A program made the translations under genes and the position numbers. The notes below the pieces were generated by a model that did no database searches, had not been told where the DNA came from, and saw only the letters and a list, made by a program, of their open reading frames with translations. From Campylobacter concisus (lineage in GTDB: Bacteria > Campylobacterota > Campylobacteria > Campylobacterales > Campylobacteraceae), in NCBI RefSeq assembly GCF_003048535.1, contig NZ_PIRQ01000001.1, forward strand, positions 1-64,000: a stretch of DNA of 64,000 bases, given 5' to 3'. Positions 25,051 to 34,590 of this stretch are shown here, piece by piece. Within the stretch, counting starts at the first letter, position 1; each line of letters starts with the position of its first letter.

Positions 25051-25743
25051 TCAAATTTTTACATTTAGATCCCAGTCTATCGGCGTTTTACCGTGATTTG
25101 CTAGGTAGATATTTGCTTTTGAGAAGTGACGGCAGCCAAAAAATGCGCCACGAGCCAGTGGGCTTGGATGTGCTGCCTCTAAGATGAGGTGCTTGCTGGC
25201 GTCAATGAGCGGTGCTTTGGCCTTGGCTGGGTTGCCCCAAAGCATAAAAACTACGTTTTGTAAATTTTGGCTAATCTTTTTTATTACAGCGTCAGTAAAG
25301 CCTTGCCAGCCAAAGCTAGCGTGGGAATTTGCCACTCCAGCGCTAACGCTTAAAGTTGAGTTTAGAAGCAGCACGCCTTGTTTTGCCCATTTTGTGAGAT
25401 TGCCGCTATTTGGCTCTTTTATGCCAAGATCAGCGTAAATTTCTTTATAGATATTTACAAGACTTGGTGGGACTTTTACGTCACTAGGCACTGAAAAGCT
25501 TAGCCCCATGGCTTGATTTGCGCCGTGATATGGATCTTGTCCTAAGATGACGACTTTGACATCGTGAAAAGGCGTTAGGTTAAATGCATTAAATATAAGC
25601 GCACTTGGTGGATAGACGGTGCTAGTGCTCTTTGCTTTTAAGAAATTTTCTTTGATACGCGCGAAATTTTCGCTCAAAAACTCATCTTTTAACATCTCTT
25701 TCCAGCTTAGCTCGATCTTTATATCATCTAAATTTATCTGCAT
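25051..25743 (-). CDS. ung: Uracil-DNA glycosylase, family 1
   Basis: Ung removes uracil from DNA. The 230 residues include the water-activating loop GQDPYHG (catalytic Asp), LLLNSTLSVSAG, and the uracil/minor-groove loops VVFMLWGNPAKAK and AAHPSPLA. FGCRHFSKAN and PIDWDL close the protein as usual. Length is normal. Confidence 0.97.
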   Translation of the reverse strand: MQINLDDIKIELSWKEMLKDEFLSENFARIKENFLKAKSTSTVYPPSALIFNAFNLTPFHDVKVVILGQDPYHGANQAMGLSFSVPSDVKVPPSLVNIYKEIYADLGIKEPNSGNLTKWAKQGVLLLNSTLSVSAGVANSHASFGWQGFTDAVIKKISQNLQNVVFMLWGNPAKAKAPLIDASKHLILEAAHPSPLARGAFFGCRHFSKANIYLANHGKTPIDWDLNVKI

Positions 25744-25807
25744 TTTCCTGCCTTTTGTAAGTTTTAGCGGTATAATTTTAACTAAAATTTATCTAAAGGA
25801 AAGAGCG

Positions 25808-26374
25808 GTGTCAGAGCAAATTTTTAATAAAATCCATGACCTTCTTAGTAAAAATGGGGCTAAATTTAGAGTGATAGAGCATGAGAGTGCGAGGACTTCA
25901 GAGGAGGTCGCTAAGATAAGAGGCACGAAGATGAGTCAGGGTGCAAAGGCGCTGGTATGCTCTATAAAAGGAGTAGATGAGGAAAAATTTAGGCAAATTT
26001 TTAAAGATGAAAATGTGCTAAATGATTATTTGCTAAGCGATGAAAAGCCAGCGATGAAGGCTGGTAAAGCTTATATCTTGGCTATTTTGCCAGCCGATAT
26101 GCAAGCAAATCTTGATAGCTTGACACAAAAATTTGACGGCAAAAGGGCAAGCCTAGCTAGTCCAGATGAAGTTTTAGCATTGACAGATTGTGTTTTTGGT
26201 TCAGTGCCACCATTTAGCTTTCATAAAAATTTACACATTGTAGTTGATGAAAGGTTGCTACAAAGAAACGATGAGATCGCGTTTAATGCGGGGCTACTTG
26301 ATAGATCAATTATTTTAAATACAAAAGATTATACAAAGATAGTACGGCCAACGCTAATAAATTTTGCAGAATAA
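25808..26374 (+). CDS. YbaK/ProX-type aminoacyl-tRNA deacylase-like protein
   Basis: A GTG start at 25808 with AAAGGAAAG upstream gives 188 residues. The frame is open further upstream, but that part overlaps divergent ung. The fold matches the YbaK/prolyl-tRNA editing family: FRVIEHESARTSEEVAKIRGTKMSQGAKALV, then SLASPDEVLALTDCVFGSVPPFSF. Such proteins hydrolyse mischarged aminoacyl-tRNA. The lysine of the active site is visible (GAKALV). Which tRNA it edits cannot be told. Confidence 0.8.
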   Translation: MSEQIFNKIHDLLSKNGAKFRVIEHESARTSEEVAKIRGTKMSQGAKALVCSIKGVDEEKFRQIFKDENVLNDYLLSDEKPAMKAGKAYILAILPADMQANLDSLTQKFDGKRASLASPDEVLALTDCVFGSVPPFSFHKNLHIVVDERLLQRNDEIAFNAGLLDRSIILNTKDYTKIVRPTLINFAE

Positions 26375-26376
26375 AA

Positions 26377-26404
26377 AGTGCTAGGCTAACCACTTCCTAG
26401 CACT
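26377..26404 (+). terminator. Hairpin after the YbaK-like gene
   Basis: AGTGCTAGG and CCTAGCACT pair perfectly over 9 bp with a 10-nt loop right after the stop, followed by AAATATTG. The T-run is poor. Confidence 0.5.
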
Positions 26405-26723
26405 AAATATTGTCGGGAGAAAAATGAATTTAAATAATGCAAAGACGAGAAATTGCTAAATTCATTTCAAGAACAAATATTATCAGGCATAATCTTAAAA
26501 TATAATAAATTATATAAATAAAAAGCTTTAAATTTAGGGATTTACACATTTAAATATAAATATATATATTTTATAAATAAATTTATAGATCAAAGCTTGT
26601 GGATTTAAAAAGAATTTATAAAAATTTGCTTAGTAAATATTAAGTTTAGCTTAAAGCCCATTTAGATAAAATCCTTAATCGTTCTTTTATCGTAAAAAAG
26701 ACAATTTGATATAAGGAAAAACA
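26405..26723. other. AT-rich thrS upstream region
   Basis: About 320 nt with no gene over 20 codons. An 11-codon frame MNLNNAKTRNC at 26424-26459 has a GGGAGAAAA ribosome site and could be a leader peptide, but there is no supporting structure. The thrS promoter presumably lies near 26650-26700. Confidence 0.3.
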
Positions 26724-28544
26724 ATGAGCGATATCATCGCATACAAACTAAATGGCGAAATAGTCGATACTCAAAGTATCACAGGGCGTGAGAGTAGTGC
26801 CGAGCCTATCTATTTTGACAACTCAAAAGAGGCACTACACGTTATCAGACACTCCTGTGCACACCTCATGGCACAAGCTATCAAATCACTCTATCCAAAG
26901 GCAAAATTCTTTGTCGGACCAAACGTAGAAGATGGGTTTTATTATGATTTTAGAGTTGATGATGAGGGCACGAAGCTAGGCGAGAGCGATCTAGCAGCGA
27001 TCGAAGATAAGATGAAAGAGCTTGCTGAGAAGAAATTTGACATCGTAAAAACCTGCTCAACCAAAGCTAATATGAGCGATAAATTTAAAGATGACGACCT
27101 AAAACAAGAGGTCTTAAAAAGAATCCCAGATGGTGAAGTGAGCAGCTATTCGCAAGGCGATTTTGAAGATCTTTGCCGTGGACCACACGTACCAAATACT
27201 AAATTTTTAAAATTTTTCAAACTTACACGCGTGGCTGGCGCATATCTTGGCGGCGATGAGAGCCGTGAGATGCTAACTAGAATTTACGGCACAGCCTATG
27301 CAGATAAAGAGAGCTTAAAAGAGCACATCCGAATCATCGAAGAGGCCAAAAAGCGTGACCACAGAAAGCTTGGTACCGAGATGAAGCTGTTTACTTTTGA
27401 TGAAGAAGTAGGTGGTGGTTTGCCGATATGGTTACCAAATGGTGGACGCTTGCGCTCTAAGTTAGAGCAAATTTTATACAAAGCCCACCGCGACCGAGGC
27501 TACGAGCCAGTGCGCGGACCAGAGCTTTTAAAGGCTGATGTGTGGAGAAGAAGCGGTCACTACGCAAACTATAAAGAAAATATGTACTTTACGACGATCG
27601 ATGAGGCCGAATACGGCATAAAGCCTATGAACTGCGTCGGCCACATCAAGGTATATCAAAGCGACATCCGTTCATACCGCGATTTGCCGCTTAAATTTTT
27701 CGAATACGGCGTTGTGCATCGCCACGAAAAAAGCGGCGTTTTACACGGGCTCTTCAGAGTGCGCGAATTTGCACAAGATGACTCGCACATCTTTTGTATG
27801 CCAAGCCAAATCAAAGAAAATATCTTAGAAATTTTAAAATTTGCTGGCAAAATAATGGAAAATTTCGGCTTTCATTACGAGATGGAGATTTCGACCAAGC
27901 CTGCAAAAGCGATCGGCGGGGACGAAATTTGGGAAACTGCGACCAAAGCGCTAAAAGAAGCGCTTGACGAAAACGGCTTTAAATACGGTATCGACGAGGG
28001 CGGCGGCGCATTCTACGGTCCAAAAATCGACATCAAAATTACCGATGCGCTAAAGAGAAAGTGGCAGTGCGGCACGATCCAGGTTGATTTTAACTTGCCA
28101 GAGCGCTTTGATCTAGGATACATCGATGCAAACAACGAAAGACAACGCCCCGTAATGCTTCACAGAGCACTGCTTGGCAGTTTTGAGAGATTTATAGGAA
28201 TTTTACTTGAGCACACTGCTGGTGAGCTACCATTTTTCATAGCTCCTACGCAAGTCGTCATCGTACCTATTAGCGACGCGCATTTAGACTACGCAAAAGA
28301 AATTTCACGCGAACTAAGAAAGATCAACGTCGATAGCGAGATCGCAAGTAAAAATGAGAGTTTAAATAAGAGAATAAGAACGGCAGAAAAACAAAGGGTG
28401 CCTATGATAGTCGTGCTGGGAGACAACGAAGTAGCGAACAAGAGCGTTGCGCTACGCGACAGACAGGCTAGGACGCAGAGCGATATGAGCTTGGCGGAAT
28501 TTATAAATTTAACGAAGGAGAAACTTAGTGAGGTACATTTTTGA
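26724..28544 (+). CDS. thrS: Threonyl-tRNA synthetase
   Basis: ThrS charges tRNA-Thr. The editing domain shows [12 protein letters not shown] (HxxxH) and [10 protein letters not shown]. The catalytic core shows MNCVGH (zinc Cys), [26 protein letters not shown] and [12 protein letters not shown]. The anticodon-binding domain runs from about residue 505 (QVVIVPIS). At 606 residues it is about 36 shorter than E. coli ThrS, and the N-terminal TGS domain is reduced to a stub. infC overlaps its end. Confidence 0.97.
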   Translation: MSDIIAYKLNGEIVDTQSITGRESSAEPIYFDNSKEALHVIRHSCAHLMAQAIKSLYPKAKFFVGPNVEDGFYYDFRVDDEGTKLGESDLAAIEDKMKELAEKKFDIVKTCSTKANMSDKFKDDDLKQEVLKRIPDGEVSSYSQGDFEDLCRGPHVPNTKFLKFFKLTRVAGAYLGGDESREMLTRIYGTAYADKESLKEHIRIIEEAKKRDHRKLGTEMKLFTFDEEVGGGLPIWLPNGGRLRSKLEQILYKAHRDRGYEPVRGPELLKADVWRRSGHYANYKENMYFTTIDEAEYGIKPMNCVGHIKVYQSDIRSYRDLPLKFFEYGVVHRHEKSGVLHGLFRVREFAQDDSHIFCMPSQIKENILEILKFAGKIMENFGFHYEMEISTKPAKAIGGDEIWETATKALKEALDENGFKYGIDEGGGAFYGPKIDIKITDALKRKWQCGTIQVDFNLPERFDLGYIDANNERQRPVMLHRALLGSFERFIGILLEHTAGELPFFIAPTQVVIVPISDAHLDYAKEISRELRKINVDSEIASKNESLNKRIRTAEKQRVPMIVVLGDNEVANKSVALRDRQARTQSDMSLAEFINLTKEKLSEVHF

Positions 28545-29059
28545 GTAAGGAAAATGAAGTATTGCTCAATGAGGACATAAGGGCGAGAGAGGTAAGATGT
28601 GTAGGGGATGATGGCACAGCATACGGTGTCATCTCAAGAGATGAGGCTTTAGAGATCTCAAATAAGCTTGGGCTTGATCTAGTGCTTATAGCACCAGATG
28701 CGAAGCCGCCAGTTTGCAAGATAATGGACTATGGTAAATTCCGCTATCAGCAAGAGAAAAAGCAAAAAGAGGCCAAGAAAAAGCAAAAAACTATCGAGAT
28801 AAAAGAGATAAAACTCTCTGTCAAGATCGCCCAAAACGATATAAACTACAAGGTTAAACACGCAAGCGAGTTTTTGCAAGATGGCAAACATGTTAAATTT
28901 CGTGTATTTTTAAAGGGTCGCGAGATGAGCACCCCAGAAGCTGGCGTAGCTATGCTTGAGAAGGTCTGGGAAATGATAAAAAATGAAGCTGATCGCGACA
29001 AAGAACCTATGATAGAAGGTCGTTATGTAAATATGCTTGTAACTCCAAAAAAAGGTTAA
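28541..29059 (+). CDS. infC: Translation initiation factor IF-3
   Basis: The 172-residue IF-3 reads [18 protein letters not shown] at the start, then [29 protein letters not shown], the Lys-rich linker, and [25 protein letters not shown] and [11 protein letters not shown]. The start is TTG (28541), overlapping the thrS stop by 4 nt (TTGA). Non-AUG starts of infC are known elsewhere to allow self-repression by IF-3. That may apply here. A terminator follows. Confidence 0.96.
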   Translation: MSKENEVLLNEDIRAREVRCVGDDGTAYGVISRDEALEISNKLGLDLVLIAPDAKPPVCKIMDYGKFRYQQEKKQKEAKKKQKTIEIKEIKLSVKIAQNDINYKVKHASEFLQDGKHVKFRVFLKGREMSTPEAGVAMLEKVWEMIKNEADRDKEPMIEGRYVNMLVTPKKG

Positions 29060-29067
29060 ATTCTCAC

Positions 29068-29095
29068 AAAGAGCAGGCTAGGGTTTGCTCTTTTT
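29068..29095 (+). terminator. Intrinsic terminator of thrS-infC
   Basis: AAAGAGCA and TGCTCTTT pair over 8 bp with a 10-nt loop, and the T-run TTTTT (29091-29095) follows. It lies 8 nt past the infC stop. Confidence 0.8.
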
Positions 29096-29100
29096 CATTA

Positions 29101-29775
29101 AATTTTTAATACAAAAACTCACAAATAACTATTTTCAAAAATTCTATCATTTTTATATGTGTTAAATTTACGCAAGGGCGTTTGCTGGGCTGATGTGGCT
29201 TGTGGTTATAAAATTTGGATGTGGTTTAAATTTAGTAAATTTTGGTCTTTACTTGCTGGAATTTACCCGCTTTGTTATCGCTCGCATAGGTGTTGTGCTG
29301 AAAATAATCTAGGCAAATCGACTTTCTTGCGAGCTTACAAATTTTTAGTGCTTGCGTGGGTATTTTTAAGCTAAATTTTGCCTAATATCTAGCTAAATTT
29401 GGTAATGGGATATCGCTTTAATAATACTTTTTACAAAAAGCTTTGACTACTCTTGGTTTTATGTGGCGACCAAATTTGACGAGAAATTTGCTTGTTCGTG
29501 GATTAAATGGAGCAAATTTTAATTTTTACTTACTAGAATTTGCTCTATCCTCTTTCTGTCAACCATTACATGGGCGCTTTGCTAAAATTCGACTAGGCAA
29601 GAGCTCACCTGAAAGAGTAAATTTGATAACTTCTTTCGATTTATAAATTCATGGTGTCTGTTCGAGTGTTATAAGCTAAATTTCGCCTAGTAGCTGTATA
29701 AATTTACTAAAAAATTCACTTGTTTGTAGTTTAAAATTTATAAAAGGGAATTTAGGCTGGATGAGCATAAATTTA
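29101..29775. other. Gene-free AT-rich stretch after infC
   Basis: Open frames of 60-70 codons on the plus strand (29159-29374, 29443-29646) lack ribosome sites and look like random AT-rich text. Repeated AAATTT-type words are frequent. Given the decayed immunity-type gene next door, this is probably further decayed coding DNA, but nothing can be named. Confidence 0.35.
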
Positions 29776-30065
29776 CTAAATTTTATAAGCCATTTCTTGG
29801 CAAAAATCAAATGCCCTATAATCTGCTTGGATAAAATTTAGTGTTTGCCCGTTCTCTGTCAGGACTTCTTTATTTTGCCTTGCTATATCGATGCCAGCTA
29901 ACACTATAAAAATTTCTCGCTCGCAACGCGCTTGCTACAAATTTCTTCATCTTTTAAACAGCCACACATAAACATGCCACTCGTGCAATCAAGCAAAAGC
30001 ATCCATGGCAAAAACTTTCAAATTTGTTGCACAAACCTCGCCACTCCACCATTTGCTACCACGCC
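29776..30065 (-). pseudogene. Decayed second copy of the SUKH (SMI1/KNR4) immunity-type gene
   Basis: The minus strand is clearly related to the intact gene at 31924-32511. The last codons read NFIQADYRAFDFCQEMAYKI against KFVQADGRALLFWQEMAYEI in the intact copy. Nucleotide matches continue through CTTGCTATATCGATGC and CCACTCGTGCAATCAAGC. Frames are broken and the N-terminal half is gone. The downstream flank (TTTAGGCTGG) is also shared, so a segment larger than the gene was duplicated. gdhA lies between the copies. Confidence 0.8.
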
Positions 30066-30368
30066 AGCTTTTTTGACAAAATTTCTATTAAATGCTCTAA
30101 AAATAGTAATCTGCTCGCCACCTTAGTATCAATATTTTAAATTTAGGCGAGCTTCAAATCCACATCTATAACACCACCACGAATTTGTCAAAACGAACAC
30201 TGCATAAAATACCTCAAACTAGCGTAAATTTGATAGTTTGTCAGTAAAATTTGCTATACAAAAGGCAAACTCTCTTTTAGCTAAAAGCCCAAAAAACTTA
30301 TTTCATATTGATTTACGTCCAAATTTAGCTTGGACGCAAATTTATAGAGCAAATAGCTAAAATCAGCC

Positions 30369-31727
30369 CTACACGTATCCCTGATCTATCATCGCGTCGG
30401 CTACTTTTCTAAAGCCTGCGATATTTGAGCCAAGCACCAGATTTCCCTCGTCGCCAAACTCCTTGCTAGTCTCGTAGCTAAGCTCGAAGATATGATTCAT
30501 GATGCCGTGCAGTCTATGATCGACCTTTTCAAAGCTCCACGCGGTCATGCCGGCGTTTTGCATCATCTCAAGGCCTGACGTGCCCACGCCGCCCGCGTTT
30601 GCCGCCTTTGCCGGAGCGAAGTAAAAATCCTTTTGCGCTAGCATAAAATTTATCGCATCAAGCGTGCTTGGCATATTTGCCCCCTCGGCGATGAAGCGAC
30701 AGCCGTTAGCGTAGAGCGTCTTTATGTCGGCTAGGTGAAGCTCGTTTTGCGTCGCGCACGGGAAAGCTCCGTCGCACGGCACGTCCCACACGCCGTTTCT
30801 GCCCTCTTTGTACTCGCTCACGCTTACGTGTTTTGCGTTCGGTCTAAATTTGACGTATTCGCTAAGGCGCGCGCGTTTGATTTCTTTTAGCTCTTTAAGT
30901 ACCGCTAGATCGATGCCCTCTGCGTCGTAAACGTACCCGTTTGAATCAGAAACCGTGATAGGTAGCGCGCCTACTTGATAGAGCTTTTCTGCCGTGTAGA
31001 TGGCGACGTTTCCGCTACCGCTTATGCTGCATTTTTTGCCCTCTAGTCCGAGGCCCGCTCTTTGTAGCATATTTTGCGTAAAATAAACTAACCCGTATCC
31101 GGTCGCCTCCGTGCGCGCTAGGCTGCCGCCCCAGTTTAGGCCTTTGCCCGTTAGTATGCCGTCAAACCTGCCCGTGAGTTTTTTATACTGCCCAAACATA
31201 TAGCCGATCTCTCGCGCGCCCACGCCGATGTCGCCTGCGGGCACGTCTACGGTGTTGCCGATGTGGCGGTATAGCTCGCTCATAAATGCTTGGCAAAAGC
31301 GCATTATCTCGCCCTCGCTCTTGCCTTTTGGATCAAAGGTGCTGCCGCCTTTTGCGCCGCCGATATTTACGCCCGTGAGCGAGTTTTTAAAAATTTGCTC
31401 AAACCCTAAAAATTTTAGCACGCCAAGATCCACGCTGGGATGGAGTCTGATGCCGCCTTTATAGGGGCCCACGGCTGAGTTAAACTGCACGCGGTAGCCG
31501 TTATGCACCTGCGGTCTGCCGTCGTCATCCGTGTAGGTAACGCGAAATATCACCGTGCGCTCGGGTATCACGATACGCTCTAGGATCGCGTGTTTTTGGT
31601 ATTTACTCTCTTTTTTTATAAGCGGCTCGAGGCTGCCCAGCACCTCGGTCGCAGCCTGTACGAACACGCCTTGGCCCGGATTAGTTCTTTTTATCCACTC
31701 CATCGTTTTTTCGATGTACTCGCTCAT
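30369..31727 (-). CDS. gdhA: NADP-type glutamate dehydrogenase
   Basis: The 452-residue enzyme (2-oxoglutarate + ammonia to glutamate) has GPYKGGIRLHPSV, FEQIFKNSLTGVNIGGAKGGS (catalytic Lys region), DVPAGDIGVGAREIGYMFGQYKKL and CSISGSGNVAIYTAEK (nucleotide fold). Length and motifs fit the hexameric small type. It is much richer in G+C than its neighbours: two sampled 60-nt lines (31081, 31441) each count 36 G+C. It sits alone between the two SUKH copies. Acquisition by transfer is inferred. Confidence 0.95.
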   Translation of the reverse strand: MSEYIEKTMEWIKRTNPGQGVFVQAATEVLGSLEPLIKKESKYQKHAILERIVIPERTVIFRVTYTDDDGRPQVHNGYRVQFNSAVGPYKGGIRLHPSVDLGVLKFLGFEQIFKNSLTGVNIGGAKGGSTFDPKGKSEGEIMRFCQAFMSELYRHIGNTVDVPAGDIGVGAREIGYMFGQYKKLTGRFDGILTGKGLNWGGSLARTEATGYGLVYFTQNMLQRAGLGLEGKKCSISGSGNVAIYTAEKLYQVGALPITVSDSNGYVYDAEGIDLAVLKELKEIKRARLSEYVKFRPNAKHVSVSEYKEGRNGVWDVPCDGAFPCATQNELHLADIKTLYANGCRFIAEGANMPSTLDAINFMLAQKDFYFAPAKAANAGGVGTSGLEMMQNAGMTAWSFEKVDHRLHGIMNHIFELSYETSKEFGDEGNLVLGSNIAGFRKVADAMIDQGYV

Positions 31728-31898
31728 CTTAGCTCCTATTCGTCAAATTTTTGTAGTTGAATATTAACTCTCCTAGAAAAAATTTTTATTTAAATTTATT
31801 TTTATATTTTTATTTTAGGCAATGAGCGTTACATATCGAAACTAAATTTATAAAATATGATTTTTGTTTCGGTCGCTGGGATAAATTTATAGAAGATA

Positions 31899-31920
31899 AT
31901 TTAGGCTGGGAAGCCTAAAT
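31899..31920 (-). terminator. Hairpin after the SUKH gene
   Basis: ATTTAGGCT and AGCCTAAAT pair perfectly over 9 bp with a GGGA loop, just beyond the stop on the minus strand. A degraded version is seen after the decayed copy. Confidence 0.5.
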
Positions 31921-31923
31921 TTG

Positions 31924-32511
31924 CTAAATTTCATATGCCATCTCTTGCCAGAAAAGAAGGGCTCTACCATCTGCTTGGACAAATTTTAGGATTTGCTCGG
32001 TTGATGGCATAGCTTTATCATTTAGCCTTGCTATATCGATGCTAGCAAGCGCTATAAAAAATTTCTCAAAGTCACTTGTGATGCACCTACTGCAAAGCTC
32101 CTCATCTCCAAAGAGCCATGCATAGACCGCGCCACTCGTGCAATCAAGCAAAAATATCCATGGATCACCAACGGCAAAGACTATTAAATTTAAAGGGCGA
32201 GCTTCACCCTGCCACCATTTGCCACCAAACTCATCTACGCTATTTAGCCGTACTAGTTCGCTTGCATAGTCGCCTCTGGAGCCAAATTTGACATTGCAAA
32301 TTTCAAAATTTCCAAGGTCAAATTTGCTTAAAAGCTTTGTAAATTTAGCTGGGAAATTTACGCCAAGAGCTTCTTGTGCGTTTTTAAGTGCTTGTGTGGT
32401 AGCTTTAACATCATTTTGAAGCAAGAGTCTCATGCCAGTCATACCCTCTTGCTCTAGTGGCAAGAAAATTTGATCTAACTTTTGAGCGATCTGGTTTAAC
32501 TTTAAAAACAT
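31924..32511 (-). CDS. SUKH (SMI1/KNR4)-family immunity-type protein
   Basis: The 195-residue cytoplasmic protein has the SUKH pattern: an N-terminal helical part with EALGVNFPAKFTKLLSKFDLGNFEI (compare lP..y..fl...G), a strand-rich core with GGKWWQGEARPLNLIVFAVGDPWIFLLDCTSGAVYAWLFGDEE, and a helical tail. SUKH proteins often protect against toxins from polymorphic secretion systems. No partner toxin is visible. The decayed paralogue at 29776 and a broken beta-propeller gene at 32560 flank it. The start follows AAGGACTGATATG. Confidence 0.7.
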   Translation of the reverse strand: MFLKLNQIAQKLDQIFLPLEQEGMTGMRLLLQNDVKATTQALKNAQEALGVNFPAKFTKLLSKFDLGNFEICNVKFGSRGDYASELVRLNSVDEFGGKWWQGEARPLNLIVFAVGDPWIFLLDCTSGAVYAWLFGDEELCSRCITSDFEKFFIALASIDIARLNDKAMPSTEQILKFVQADGRALLFWQEMAYEI

Positions 32512-32559
32512 ATCAGTCCTTTAATTTGCTAAATTTTGGCAAATTTTATCAAATTTATT

Positions 32560-32994
32560 TCAGCGTGCTTTTAAATTTGACCCATTTGTCGCCAAATTTA
32601 GACCACGATCTTCATAAATTTAAGAAGCTGATAGAGATAACTAAGAAAACTAGCAACTACCAAATGTGAGATGTTAAGGAGGGCGAATGCTTTGTTTTGG
32701 CACCGCTGACAAAGGTGGAGATCTATACGCTGTTGAGGTAAAAAATGGTGAAGTGATATTTAAATTTAAAACAAGTGGCGCGGAGCATTTTCCTTGAGTC
32801 GATGGTTAAATTCTACTCGCAAGCAACAAAAATAAGCCAGTTTTGATAAGCGCTAGAAATGGCTTGCTTTTAAAAGAGATAGGGTTTGAAATTTTGGTTT
32901 AGTTACAGATCAGATTATACTAGTAAGCGGTGGCAGGCTCTACGCCTTGGCAAATGACGGAGCTAAAATTTACGCAGTTTGCGCGGAAATTTAG
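32560..32994 (+). pseudogene. Decayed PQQ-like/WD-type beta-propeller protein gene
   Basis: Three pieces can be joined. HKFKKLIEITKKTSNYQM ends at a TGA at 32667-32669 (likely from TGG) and continues in frame as DVKEGEC. After a one-base shift comes LCFGTADKGGDLYAVEVKNG, with further stops. After another shift comes IILVSGGRLYALANDG to the stop at 32992-32994. The G-DLYAVE-NGE and GRLYALANDG units are typical propeller blades. Function unknown; it may have belonged with the SUKH genes. Confidence 0.65.
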
Positions 32995-33019
32995 CTTTGG
33001 CGAAATTTATCGCCAAAGC
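32994..33019 (-). terminator. Hairpin after pycA
   Basis: GCTTTGGCG and CGCCAAAGC form a perfect 9-bp stem with an 8-nt loop, 16 nt past the pycA stop on the minus strand. The tail (TAAATTT) is only partly T-rich. Confidence 0.55.
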
Positions 33020-33034
33020 CATAATGAGATAAAT

Positions 33035-34474
33035 TTATCTCTTCTTTTTATATCTTTTTATCGCCTCTACAATGACCTCTTCTAGGTCGTCGTTTGGCTC
33101 TTTGTTCATATCATCGTAGGTGTTTTCGAGGATAGTTTTTAAGTTTTTCTCAACGTAGCTAGTATCGAAAAATCCTCTTCTAAATTCCTTACTTTTGCTG
33201 ATCGTTAGCAAAAATGGGATGATCGTTCGCACACCCTCGATGGTAAATTCTTCAAGTGCTCTTTCAAGCTTATTTACCGCTAGGTCGTAATCAGTTGCCT
33301 TTACGATCAGTTTTGCGATCAAAGAGTCATAAAATGGCGGTATGGTGTAGTCTTTATAGACGTGGCTATCGACACGCACAGATGGGCCAAGAGCTGGGTA
33401 GTAGCCCTCGATCGTGCCTGGTGCTGGGATGAAATTCTCCCAGACATTTTCAGCCGTTATCCTTGCTTCTATCGCGTAGCCGCGCGGCTTGATGTCGCTT
33501 TGCTCGATCTCTAAAATTTCACCCGCAGCGATCCTTATCTGCCTAACGACTAAGTCGTGGCCGGTGATCTCTTCAGTGATGCCATGCTCCACTTGGATAC
33601 GGGTATTCATCTCCATGAAGTAAAAGTTGTTGTAGTCATCTAGTAAAAACTCGATCGTTCCGACGTTTGAGTAGCCCACAGCTTTTGCAGCGGCCACTGC
33701 GGTCACGCCCATGATCTTTCTTAAATTTTCACTGATCGATGGGCAAGGTGCGATCTCAATGATCTTTTGGTGGCGTCTTTGGATAGAGCAGTCACGCTCG
33801 CAAAGGTGGATGATATTGCCGTAGTTATCGCCTAAAATTTGAAACTCGATGTGGCGAGGATTTACGACAAGCTTCTCCATAAAGACTTCATCGTTGTTAA
33901 AGTAGGTCTTTGCCTCTCTGGTGCACGACTCAAAGGCATCTTGCATATCTTCTTCTTGCCAAACCTCTCTGATGCCACGTCCGCCTCCGCCTCCACTTGC
34001 TTTTAAGATGACTGGGTAGCCGATGCGTCTAGCGTGCTCTTTTATGGCGTCCATGCTCTCGTCATTTAGCTTTTCTGTGCCTGGAACGATTGGTATACCG
34101 TTTCTCTTCATTAGGTATCTTGCGATATTTTTATCACCCATTTTTCTGATCACTTCAGCCTTTGGACCGATAAAGATAAGCCCAGCGTCCTCGACCGCCT
34201 TTGCAAATTCGTAGTTTTCGCTTAAAAAGCCGTATCCTGGGTGTATCGCGTCAGCCCCGCACTCTTTAGCAAGCTTTACGATAGCTTTGGCGTCAAGATA
34301 GCCCTTGATCGGATCTTCGCCCACTTGATAGGCCTCATCAGCGATCCTCACATGTAAGCACTCGCTATCTGGCGCTGTGTAAATTCCTACGCTTTGGATG
34401 TGTAAATCCCTACAAGCTCTGACTATCCTAACTGCGATCTCACCACGATTTGCGATAAGAATTTTATGTATCAT
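33035..34474 (-). CDS. pycA: Biotin carboxylase subunit, probably pyruvate carboxylase subunit A
   Basis: The 479-residue ATP-grasp enzyme has ILIANRGEIAVRIVRACRDL, IHPGYGFLSEN, ILKASGGGGGRGIR (ATP loop), ERDCSIQRRHQKIIE, FYFMEMNTRIQVEHGITE (catalytic Glu/Arg) and a C-terminal biotin-carboxylase domain. It carboxylates biotin on a partner protein. Length over 475 and the basic tail (EAIKRYKKKR) fit PycA of Campylobacter/Helicobacter better than AccC. The biotinylated subunit PycB is not in the window, as is usual for this group. AccC remains the alternative. Confidence 0.82.
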   Translation of the reverse strand: MIHKILIANRGEIAVRIVRACRDLHIQSVGIYTAPDSECLHVRIADEAYQVGEDPIKGYLDAKAIVKLAKECGADAIHPGYGFLSENYEFAKAVEDAGLIFIGPKAEVIRKMGDKNIARYLMKRNGIPIVPGTEKLNDESMDAIKEHARRIGYPVILKASGGGGGRGIREVWQEEDMQDAFESCTREAKTYFNNDEVFMEKLVVNPRHIEFQILGDNYGNIIHLCERDCSIQRRHQKIIEIAPCPSISENLRKIMGVTAVAAAKAVGYSNVGTIEFLLDDYNNFYFMEMNTRIQVEHGITEEITGHDLVVRQIRIAAGEILEIEQSDIKPRGYAIEARITAENVWENFIPAPGTIEGYYPALGPSVRVDSHVYKDYTIPPFYDSLIAKLIVKATDYDLAVNKLERALEEFTIEGVRTIIPFLLTISKSKEFRRGFFDTSYVEKNLKTILENTYDDMNKEPNDDLEEVIVEAIKRYKKKR

Positions 34475-34590
34475 AGGCTATCCTTTTTGAGTTTTTCCTA
34501 TCATATAACTATTCGTTTTATTTTTAGATAAATTTATTAAGTCTGGTTTTAAAATTTGAGCGCAAAGGTTAAATTTACACTCAAATTTTT

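Noticed and set aside
25619-25807. Longer start for the YbaK-like protein
   Set aside because: The extension overlaps the divergent ung gene. GTG at 25808 has a strong ribosome site and begins the family's N-terminus.
29159-29646. Two plus-strand ORFs of 67-71 codons after infC
   Set aside because: No ribosome sites, no family text, and composition like the surrounding AT-rich non-coding DNA.
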